From Paragorgia papillata (lineage: Eukaryota; Cnidaria; Anthozoa; Scleralcyonacea; Coralliidae): a stretch of DNA of 64,000 bases. The notes below the pieces were generated by a model that worked only from the letters and a program-made list of their open reading frames with translations, was not told the DNA's origin and searched no databases. The translations under genes were made by a program, and so were the position numbers. This document shows positions 40,950 through 52,900 of the stretch, piece by piece. The stretch spans positions 978,501-1,042,500 of the forward strand of contig JAWNZC010000122.1 in the NCBI GenBank assembly GCA_035771165.1, in the 5' to 3' direction. Each line of letters opens with the position of its first letter. The stretch's first letter is position 1.

Positions 40950-43900
40950 ATATAGGTAAACAAAGGGATGCCGCCTCATTAATATTCAGGATGGTGACTA
41001 ACCATGGTGTCGAACGCATTGACGAACGCCTGTAACATGATTGGGCAAGATTGGGATAGTTAGTGCGCATGACGTTATTATATTGGAATATGAAACCTAT
41101 GCGAGTAAATAGTTTTATTATAGTTTCTACGCGTTTTATCTCCTGTCGACCTCTGTCTAACAGAAACCCCATTCTAATCTTAAGGGAATTATTTTACAAT
41201 TCACCGATTCACAGAAGAACTCTTGCCACTATACATTTGAACACTAAACCTGAATGTTTATATACAGAGTGAAATATTACTTCAAAACGCGTCAGTGTGC
41301 TAAGGGTGAATATACTACGTACAGACATAACTAAAGCTGAGCTTTACTTTAAGTACATGTTGTTTATTACGGGAATATTACCGTTGAAAATACTATTTAT
41401 GTAATACTAAATCTTCGTTTGCCCAAAGATAATAATATGAAGCGAAAGCCAAGGAAAGTGATGAGCACCTACTGCGCATATTAAACACTTTGACTTAAAA
41501 ATTCAGTATACGGCGTCTGTCTTTTCAAAACCGCTTTATTACAATAAATATCGGCGAGTCGTGTATTCCTCCATGGGATGCCGCCTCAGTATATTCAGCG
41601 TGCGTCACGCATGACGAACGCATAGCGTCACCCGTGACGAACGCATGACGAACGGAAAAACAAAATAATAGTAACTGGGATAATTAGTGCACATACGCTA
41701 TGGATACAATTTTTGATGAGTTAAAACAAAATTTTTATTTCGATTAGATTTCAGCATTAATAATAATACATTATAATTAGTTTTAATAAGGTCTAGGCCT
41801 TAGTAAATATCTAGACTTTTTAAGTTTCAGGGAGTCTTTATATTCTTCTTTATCTTCAGGTGTTAACCTTTCCACATCTTCTGATTTCATGGGTATGTAT
41901 ATGGGCCTTTCCTTTAGCAGAGAGAGTTCATACTCCTCTCTTCGGTCAGGGGTCATCCTTGCCAGATCCCTTTTTCCAATCCGCAGAATCCACCCAGTTA
42001 CGAAAGGGGTTTAGTTTAAGCATTGATCGTTCAATCGTTGGAGGCGATGTTAAAAAATAGGGCTTAGGCGTAGCACTAAGAGCAGGTGCCTGATAATCTT
42101 CTGCCTTTGGAGCGTCGGATAGATTTTGCATAGTTTTCTGGAGCTGTGTTTGAAGATTGTTCTGAACGTGAAGATGATTCTCTAGCTGATTTTCGAATGT
42201 TAGGAAACGCTGTAGCTCGTTGGAGTAAAGTGTGCTCTTTTCATCAGAAGTTAACTGCGGCGCTTGAGCAATACGTTCCATTATTTGATCGGAGTTATAC
42301 ATAGCGTTCAAGACAGGCGACTGCTGATAAGATTGTTTCGTAAAATAAGACCTCAAAACATCGTTTTCTCCAGGTAGAACGTTAGTCTTGAGACGATGCT
42401 GGTCATCGGTAGTCGGTTTTAAATCAAGCATAAGATAACCGTGAGGTCGACTCGTTGCTTCCTCGTAGCTCTTAAACATAAACTCTTGAACATGACCTGG
42501 ATTCACTTGCCGCGCCAGAATAGAAACTTGTTGCTTGTCCCGAGGAGATTTGAAGAACACAATATAGTGGGTATTGAGGCTAATGTTTCTGGTGTCTTTG
42601 CCTTGATGGAAAATATTTTGAACAATATAGATGATAGACAAATTCCGGTGATGACTACCTTTAGTAAATAAACTAGCAATACGTTTATCTCCCCCTGATT
42701 GATCCATAAGATCATCGAGAACGATCAGATTACGTTGAGAGACATCAAGAAAATTATCCGAGTCAATGTCGGAAGGTATACCATCATATAATTCGATACC
42801 AGGTATTGTTTTGATCATTTCTAAATACATGAGCTGCCATTGCCCATAACACCAAATAATGCGTTCGGGAGGAGGGTTAATGGTTGTTTTTGGCGTTCTC
42901 CAGAAGAGTTTTCACCCATACCTTCTTGCCACTTTGGGTACACCCCGCTACAATGCATGTAAACGGGTGCTGCATGACTGTAGATCCATTGACGAGAGGA
43001 ATCGGTTGGGAGGTGTCGCTCTCAAGGTGGACATTCCTAATATAACGTAGAAGGTGCTCTTTTCTCGATAGACTTTTTCCGCATCTGTTGCAAACGTGTG
43101 ACATGTTTACACGATGACGACTAAACACCAAATAAATTTACTATTGTAAGCGCACCATTAAATTATTTAACTGAGCTTCTGCAAAGGATTTAAACACCAA
43201 AACCCCGGAGTCCCCCTTCATCCCTGGGGTACCACATCACCCCCGGGATACCACCAAACACCCACAGGGGTACCCCAATCATCCCAGGGGTGCCCCAAAC
43301 ACCCCCAGGGGTGCCGCAATCACCCCATGGGGTACTCCCAAACACCCCCAGCGGTACCCCAAACACCCCCAGGGGTACCCCAATCACCCCCAAGGGTACC
43401 CCAAACACCCCAGGGGCACCCCAAATCACCCCGGGGTACCGCTGGGGTACCGCTGGGGGTGTTTGGGAGTACCCCAGGGGGTGATTGCGGCACCCCTGGG
43501 GGTGTTTGGGGTACCCCTGGGGTGTTTGGGGTAGCCCTGGGGTGTTTGGGGTACCCCTGGGGTGTTTGGGTACCCTGGGGTGATTGGGGTACCCCTGGGG
43601 GTGTTTGGGTATCCAGGGGGTGATGTGGTACCCCAGGGGTGAAGGGGGACTCTGGGGTTTTGGTGTTTAAATCCTTTGCAGAAGCTCAGTTAAATAATTT
43701 AATGGTGCGCTTACAAATAGTAAATTTATTTGGTGTTTAGTCCTCATCGTGTAAACATGTCACACGTTTGCAACAGATGCGGAAAAAGTCTATCGAGAAA
43801 AGAGCACCTTCTACGTCATATTAGGAATGTCCACCCTGAGAGCGACACCTCACAACCGATTCCTCTCGTCAATGGATCTACAGTCATGCAGCACCCGTTT

Positions 43901-46900
43901 ACATGCATTGTAGCGGGGTGTACCCAAAGTGGCAAGAAGGTATGGGTGAAAACTCTTCTGGAGAACGCCAAAACAACCATTAACCCTCCTCCCGAACGCA
44001 TTATTTGGTGTTATGGGCAATGGCAGCTCATGTATTTAGAAATGATCAAAACAATACCTGGTATCGAACTATATGATGGTATACCCTCTGACATTGACTC
44101 TGATAATTTTCTTGATGTCTCTCAACGTAATCTGATCGTTCTCGATGATCTTATGGATCAATCAGGGGGAGATAAACGTATTGCTAGTTTATTTACGAAG
44201 GGAAGTCATCACCGAAATTTGTCTGTCATCTATATTGTTCAAAATATTTTCCATCAAGGCGAAGAAACCAGAAACATTAGCCTCAATACCCACAGTATAT
44301 TGTGCTCTTCAAATCTCCTCGGGACAAGCAACAAGTTTCTATGCTGGCACGGCAAGTGAATCCAGGTCATGTTCAAGAGTTTATGAAGAGCTACGAGGAA
44401 GCAACGACTCGCCCTCACGGTATCTTATGCTTGATTTAAAACCGACTACCGATGATCAACATCGTCTCAAGACTAACGTTCTACCTGGAGAAAACGATGT
44501 TTTGAGGTCTTATTTTACGAAACAATCTTATCAGCAGTCGCCTGTCTTGAACGCTATGTATAACTCCGATCAAAAAATGGAACGTATTGCTTAAGCGCCG
44601 CAGTTAACTTCTGATGAAAAGAGCACACTTTACTCCAACGAGCTACAGCGTTTCCCAACATTCCAAAATCAGCTGCAGAAGCAGCTTCACGTTCAGAACA
44701 ATCTTCAAACACAGCTCCAGAAAACTATGCAAAATCTATCCGACGCTCCAAAGGCAGAAGATTATCAGGAACCTGCTCTTAGTGCTACGCCTAAGCCCTA
44801 TTTTTTAACACCGCCTCCAACGATTGAACGATCAACGCTTAAACTAAACCCCTTTCGTAACTGGGTGGATTCTGCGGATTGGAAAAAGGGCGATCTGGCA
44901 AGGATGACCCCTGACCGAAGAGAAGAGTATGAACTCTCTCTGCTAAAGGAAAGGCCATATACATACCCATGAAATCACAAGATGTGGAAAGGTTAACACC
45001 TGAAGATAAAGAAGAATATAAAGACTCCCTGAAACTTAAAAAGTCTAGATATTTACTAAGGCCTATATCGGACCGATGTTTTTTTAGTACGGACCGAGAC
45101 GAGCGCAGCGAGTTGAGGTCTGTGCAAAAAAAACAGAGGACCGATATTTCACTAGACCGAACAAGCGAGGTCAATAAGTAGTTTATTGTATGGCCATGAA
45201 TGGTGTGAAGGTTCTGTGAAAACTCGACCCATCTTTCTTGCGAAGTAAACGAAAATGGCATTATGGCAGACATTTTCCCATTTTTAAAGTACTTTCCGTT
45301 GAGCTAGAATCCTGAACTTTCTACCCCGAATAGTATTTTTCAATTGCTTTTGTTTGATATATTGCTCAAGATCGTACGTTAAGTAGTTGAATAAGAAATC
45401 ATCTGCAACTCTAATACTTGCATGTGAGAAGTATAAATGTTATATTATTACGAACAATGTTACGAACGTTTTGGATATTTTAAAAACTTTCACAAAACGT
45501 GGAAACTCGAACTATATATACATCAAATGAAAGCTTATAAAATTTCTAACAACATACCTGCACGATATATTTCAACAATGAGTAGTTCTAAAATTATAAT
45601 CCATCTTGTTGCATATACTGGCATGACTGCCATTTTGTTTATAAAACTTACAGTCCCGAAGGGCAGATTCCGTCAGTGAGCGGGCGGATACGGGAAATAT
45701 CCGACCGCTTATGAACCAATCAAACTACAGGATTCCCGTATTCGGACCTCTCAGCGCTGCTGCCATATAATAATGTATCTTACTTTAAATACGATGAGTT
45801 TATATCATGAATACTTTGTTTAGCAGTCGTAGAAAAGGCAAAAACAAATTATTTAAACAACGAAAAAGCTCAATTTGAGTCAATGGGTCCTAATTAGTAT
45901 GCTGTAAATCGGAATCAATGCTGTATCCGATTGACAACACCTGTTTAAACATTCATTTCTTTTGAATTTTCTTCATGAATTATTATTATTTTAAATAGTT
46001 TTATTAAACAGAGGGTCAATCGTTTTCGATTACATTTATATAAAGTCATAATCAGAAAATTAATAATTCATAAAGAAAACAAAAAGAAAACCACTACCAT
46101 GTCCGTGGTTTTAAATCTAATAAAAAATCCTCCTAATTTACATAAACTTTGGCTTCGACTCTCTCGGTTAAGTTTAGACAACGTTATTTTTCAAAATTAC
46201 TACGCCAAATCAATAAACTTACCAAATGGGTCGGTTTTGAAGCTATTCCAAACATTTGCAATACGTGTTTGTATCAAATCTCAACGACTCGACTATCGCC
46301 TACTGTTTTAAATCTGATAAAACACTGCTGCTCGTATTTTAAATATTACACTATAAACTATTAACAAATAACAGCCAATATCCCTCAGATTTTTCTTCAT
46401 AAAAACCCCCCTCCTGAGTGTGATAGAAAATTAAAGGTAAAAATAAATATACCATACCTTGCAACCATAATTCTTGAATTCACAAGCAGCCTGAGCTTTG
46501 GGACATTCTTTATCATGGGTTAGCAACTAAATGTACGAATCACAAAAATAAATATCAACAAAGGAAACCAACGTAGAAGGTAAAAACCCGCATAAAAGAA
46601 CCCCTATTTTTTCAAGTAAGGCTGAAATGGTTCTTATATCTTGGGTGTGTAGTGAGATATAGCAGGCTGATAGGTTCTTAATTTAACAGGTTTTTAAGTA
46701 TATGGCGAAATCAGTTGTTCCTGATATGGTGTATTTCGATTCCTTAGAATACGCGCATGTGGTTAGAAAAGAGTGTATAATATACCCAGAAGTCAATGTA
46801 TTACATTAATTATTGCTATAAAGAAGCAAATGAACAATAGAATACCACCATTTAGGAATAAATAGAATTATTTTTCTGGTTCTGATTTCTTAGTACTCTA

Positions 46901-49900
46901 ATTAATGTATGTTTCCAAGGACCGTTATAAAGCATGCTCTGTACCTGTGTGTTCCGAGCTTTAGTAATTTTTCGCATAAGAAACTGCTTCATTTGCCTTC
47001 GTATATTTCTCAGGCTGAACTGGTTCTTATATATTGGGTACTTAATTGAATAAATTTCAGCCTGGAGGTTCTTAATCTGAAGTTTATTTTATGCGGGTTT
47101 TTACTGTATCACATGCACACACCAGAAGGACTGTTTATCTTGGTGTCCCAAGAAACTCCTCACCTTTTCACGAAGCATTTTTTTATTGCATTGCCCGCAA
47201 TTCACTTCAACCTTCTGACATCTTTCTAAATGATCCTTTCAAAAAAATAACAACATCATTTTATTCACACAAAAATACATTCGCAAATTAAGTAAATACG
47301 GTATACCGTTTGAGAAAAGACTTCGCTCTTGGATTCAAGGGTTCACCGCTCGTGCATGGGCACGATATGAATATAATTTTCGAATACGCATGTTCTTTTG
47401 AATTTTCGAATATGTATGTTTTGATGTGAATACTATATACGTAAATCATTGAAGTGTTGAGCGGAGAGAAATTCGAAGACATTTACCCAGACGGCAGAAG
47501 TTTTAAATTGGATAAACAAAGGCGACAAGTAGCCGAGGAAAATATTTCAGCGCTTTGTATTTTTACGATTTATTTGGTATGATGTATGTTCTCGATAATT
47601 GTTCGTTTAAAATTAATGATCAACCTTCAAGTTTGAGTACTGATTATTTCTGTTTATTTCACTTGTTTATATAAAAAATATTGTCTCGTACTGTGCGAGA
47701 CGAATCAGTTCCGTCTCCGTTCCACAACTCGGTGTAAAGACTATTTCTCTCCGCTCCACAGCGACACTTTGATAATTTGCGTAGTATTCACATCAAAACA
47801 AGTAGTGTGTGTAAGGATAGCATTATAGCAAAAAAACCTGAGCAGCCAGATAAATCGGAATCAAAGCGGATAAGCGGCCTGCTTCTTTGCTTCACTTGTC
47901 TGCGCCGCGAGTCTCTCGTAAGTTAGCTGTTTTTTTGTGAACATATTCGAAAATCATAACCATATCGCGCCCACTTAGCGCTGAACCCTTGAATCCAAGA
48001 TTGAAGTATTTTCTCATTTTCTCAAACGGTAAATCTTTCAGGCAAGAAGCTTCAAATCTGTCACAACCAGATTTTGGTAGTCACGAGTGACCATGATAGA
48101 CCAGGTTCTTTTCTTCGCGCTGCGGATTGAAAAGAGCCTGGGTACCAACCTCGTACCCAGGGCCTTCTCTGCTTTCAAAATGGCGAGAGAAGACCACTGA
48201 TCTCACAAGATCACTGGGCATGAGGCCTGATTTTGCGTGCCAGTTGTATGATGACGTGATCACTACCCAAGATGGCCGCCACTAGTTCATAAGCTTTCGT
48301 AGATTGAAAACAGACAAAAAGAGTTATTTTAAGAAAATTTATATAAACGAAAGTAAGGACACAAGAAGTATTCAATAAGGTTTAAGACGCTAATTTCTTG
48401 CATTTGTTTCTGTTACTGAGCTGTAAAACCTTTAAGTTTCGTTGTTTTTCTTCAGTGCCGACAACGAAGAAACTTCACGATCATAATATGAACTAAAAAA
48501 CAGACTAGAAAATCTGCTAAGAAATCACTTCCAAATCTTAAATTGTACCTTTTATAGTAATCTTAATGCCTTAACAATATCTCGTGTTGTGTACTTGTCA
48601 TCTTTTGACTGTATTTTTTGTTAAACAGTGAAAACTAAACGAACCGGCATCTGTTGTTTGCTTCACGGCTTTTCCGACTCCCCCGACACATAGTACTTAA
48701 TATTCCTGCCCTGGGATAATCTGACCGTGCTGACGTCAAGATTGCTTATGCCAGTCGACTTTGGGATTGGGACCGCAATGCGTCATATGTTCCACTACGT
48801 AAGATGGCGGCGACTAACCAGAAATGACTTTACACGAAACTTTGGATCATGTAAAATGAAAAGCAGCATTTCACAAATTCAAATTGAAAAAATTAAAGCA
48901 ATACAATAAAAAGCAAATATTATATTGATTTTTTATCATTTTCCATTGAGACCCCCCATGGTGCGCCCGCGCGCGATCATATAACTTATTTTGAAATTTA
49001 CAAATTAAAACAGAATTATACAAGAACATACGACCATAATACATCAGTAAGATCGTTTTTAAGTCAGCTATTCAGATTTTAGGTTATTTTGCGTGATATT
49101 TACTCCTGTTTGCCATTACAACGCCGACAACTCGCCGACAACTCTCGGCAAATTTTGTTCCATAATTACCTGATCGGCCGAGATGGTTTTCGTCAAATTT
49201 TACCAAATTATTGCTAATCTACGAAATAATTACAACAAACAAATGCTTATACTTACTTTCGGAGTTGTTAGAGCCTAAATTTTCGTTGGTTTCGCTTATA
49301 TATTGACAAATAAAAGCCATTTTCTTCTTGTCATACGCCATGATCCTCACGGGATTTTAACAGCCGGGAATTCAGGTCAGAGCTCGGGTAATACTTCATG
49401 GCATATCGTTATAAAGGTCTCATTTTAAAAAGGGATCATTCAGGATAATTTTAAGCCCATGGGGGGTAATTTTGGTCAAAACCTCGCAGGTTCACAACAA
49501 ATAAAGATGATCCGTTACCAGTAGCGGAAATTCATACGCCCGGACGAGAATTAAATAGTTCGCTGAATAGTTTTACATATGCAAGCCAACTATACTCTGT
49601 TTGTCAGTGACTGTACCGAGCCCCCTCCCCCCCCCCCGGGTACAGTGTAAGTCATTCATCAAAATATTCCAAGTCTTGGTGTCACGTGACCAGCTTTTGC
49701 CAGGAGCTTCTCCTCCGCCCCGCCATTTTGAGAAGGCCCTGGGTACGAGGTTGCCTGGGTACGAGGCATTCTCGTCCCCAGAGCCTCTCCCGTGCTGGCG
49801 CGCGTTAAAAGGCTCTGGGGGAATCCATATATCATCGCGATCTGATTGGTTGTTCAAATTCAAAGGCCTATATAACGATGGAGCTTAGTGAATGTTTATA

Positions 49901-52900
49901 AATAAACAGTATTTGAGACACGAAAACTGACAACGAAGCACAATTCTAATCATAGTTCTAATCCGAACAATTTAATCGAACATTTTTCAAAGCAATCAAC
50001 CCGTTTCCCATTATATAATTAAATCAAACACAGAAGACAGACAGCAATTTGAAATCGATAGGCGATAGACGATATTAGACAGCACACTGCTGGCTGTTCG
50101 TGCATGGTACATATTAATAAGAATCTCATTGAAATATACACGTCAAATATAAACGAACGGTGCAACATATTAAAGAGAACTACCTTCACTAAAAGAAGCC
50201 GTAAATACGAAGAAATTCCGACGCGGCTCTAGTATTGCCAAGCTCTGAAGCGAACTCGTAAATTTTAATGCCTTTTGCCCCACCGAATAAGTGTGGCGAT
50301 GAGCTACACTCAGCAGGGACCTTCTTTGAACGGAATATACCGCAATCAGAATTGTTCCAAAGTCAAACGAGTCAATACGAGACAGCCAAACCGCCAGAAT
50401 CGAAAACGAAAGGAAAATTATATTGCAAACAACTGCCGATGATCTCGTGTCCAACTCCCAAACCGCGAACTTAAACGCATGCGCTTTAGAAAGAACACCA
50501 AAGAATCTTGGTGTTCCGGTTTGGATTCCCCCAGAGCCTTTTCAGCGCGCCACCACGGGAGAGGCTCTGGGGACGAGAATGGGTACGAGGTTGAAAATGG
50601 AGACCTTTATAACGATATGCCATGAAGTATTTCGAGACCGCTGACCTGAATATCCGGATATCAATCTCGCGTATCCCAACGTAAGCGAGAGTAAAGTAAG
50701 TATAAGCATTTGTCTAGTGTAATTATTTCGTAGATTAGCAATAATTTGGAAAAATTTGACGAAAACCATCTCGGCCGATCAGCACAATTATCGAACAAAA
50801 TTTGCCTAGACTTCTCTGCGTTGTAATGGCAAACAGGAGTAAATATCACGCAGAATAACCTAAAATCTGAATAGCGGACTTAAAAACGATCTTAATGATG
50901 TATTATGGTCTTATGTTGTTGTATAATTCTGTTTTAATTTGTAAATTTCCAAACTAAGTGATGACCGCGCGCTGTGGCGCATCATGGGGGTCCGTCACAA
51001 TGGTTAATAATCTTAAAAAATCAATATAATATTTGCGTTTTATTGTATTGCTTTAATTTTTTCAATTTGAGTTTGTGAAATTTGCTTTTCATTTTACTTC
51101 TTCAAAGTTTGTTGGTAAAGTCATTGTTTAAATATTTAACATTTTGTTATAGATTATAATATTTTTAATAATAATTAGCATAATTTGAAAAATGAACTGC
51201 CCAAAAACCCAAAATTTGAATAGTGAAGGTAAAGACAATTCAAATTATATATAGTGGTATTATTTTCGTGGTATAATGCCATGTTAATTTGCAAATTGTT
51301 GAGATGACTGGCTGCGACTGGGTTTTGAACCAGACAGGAATGGGTTAAAATCCTATCAGGAGACGTTTTACAATTTACAACAATGTTTTTTTAAAGGATA
51401 GTATCTTACTTCGTAGATCCTGTATTTAACAGGATGTTTACAGTGAGCACATGTTGTGATTCTATTAGGGCATTCCTTCTTGTTGTGAGTATCAAGTGCC
51501 TTTCGTTCAATATTTTGACCGCAAACTTTCGGACATGGTAACTCAACAAATTCACAGATTTTCAGATGATCCTGGAAAAGAAAAGAAAAATGAAGTTCTT
51601 TAAAACATCGGTAAGAGATCCACCAAACAGAAAACGCAATCTTATAGAGTGCTGCGTAGGCAGTGTTTTAGATAGAGCAAAGTGAAAAGATGGGCGGAAA
51701 TGAAAATAATTTTCATAACGAAATACTGACATTTATACGAAATACTGACGGAGTACTCTATTGAAGGGCTCCGCTCGAAACATCAGTATTTCGTTATAAC
51801 AACAATTCTCGGCAGCTTACCATGCATGCACCTTTTCATCTTGCTCTATCTTATACTACAGACCTATTAACCCTTTCCCAATAGTGGATTTTTCCTTATG
51901 ATGAATAAAATCGTCTGGTGTTAGCCAGAGTATAATACATAAGACATGAGAGTCCAAAACCAAAGTTAGTACTGTAACTGGCTTTCAGCAAATACTGTAA
52001 ACAACCAAATTACCAAAACACTTTCAGTCACCGTAAACACTGTCGTATTTAAATTTTTGTCGCGATAAATCTATTTCACAAACACCATGTTAGCTCGATT
52101 TGCCTAATTTTCTGATTTCATTTTTCAATTTCTGTAATGACCGGCCTTTACATGTTTCAAAATTACAAGACCGCTCAAGAACCAATCAAATTGCAGGAAA
52201 GTCGCGTTAAGACAGCTCATGTGACAGGGCCGTATCTAGATTTAGATTTAGATTTATTAACTTTATTGCCTATAGCAACTGGTGGTCAAACAGAGCGAAA
52301 TGCCCCAATTGAACATGACTACCATGATGTAAGTGTTGGTTTTGCGGAGGGAGGAAAACCGGAGAACCCAGCGAAAAACCCTCGAAGCACAGGAGAGATC
52401 ATCTACAACTCTACTCACATTAGTTTTCAGCTCGACAACGGGGTCATTCTCAAGCGGTCACCCATCCAAGTACTAACCCCGTCTAACCGGGCTTAACTTT
52501 TGGTGAGAGGCAGCGCGCTAACAGCACACACCTAGCCTGCGTAGCAGGCCCTTTGGGGAGGCGAGATGAAAGAAGGGCTTGCCGGCGTCTATTGTGATTT
52601 TCCCACACGCCGTTCGTACACGAACAGCGACATTTCATTGGTTGGGAAGGTGTTAAATAAATAAATAAATGACAGAATTGTCTAGACAGCTTGTTATTGT
52701 GATTCGTATTTTCAGAGTACAAAACCTGAAGAGTCGATTTAATAGTCTATAATTCGTGATAACAAAAGTCTCTCGATCGACGGAGACGTAATTCGCGGAA
52801 CTACGTAGGTACAATAATAGAATTTTTTTTAAATTGATTTTGGTTGACGTGTATTTGACTCGAACGGTATAGAACACGCGCCAGTATTAATCTGGTGGTG

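Larger units (their letters stand above)
41795..45064. mobile_element. 3.27-kb palindrome: inverted duplicate of a viral/Polinton-like ATPase locus
   Basis: The left arm from 41,795 (AGGCCTTAGTAAATATCTAG) and the right arm to 45,064 are inverse copies over their whole length. The arms are about 1.4 kb each, very similar by eye with scattered substitutions and a few 1-2 bp indels. The centre, about 43,195-43,670, is a GC-rich repeat that is itself inverted about position 43,430. Each arm carries one degraded gene reading outward from the centre. The structure is that of a head-to-head dimer. Confidence 0.88.

Noticed and set aside
43190..43623. Pro/Gly-rich frames in the palindrome centre
   Set aside because: GC-rich tandem repeat; peptides are periodic and appear on both strands.
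41795..45064. Palindrome as a simple assembly artefact
   Set aside because: The arms differ by several independent indels and substitutions and have different outer flanks, which a duplicated-read chimera would not show; long reads remain decisive.
52137..52496. 119-codon plus-strand frame
   Set aside because: Antisense reading of the 5S SINE.
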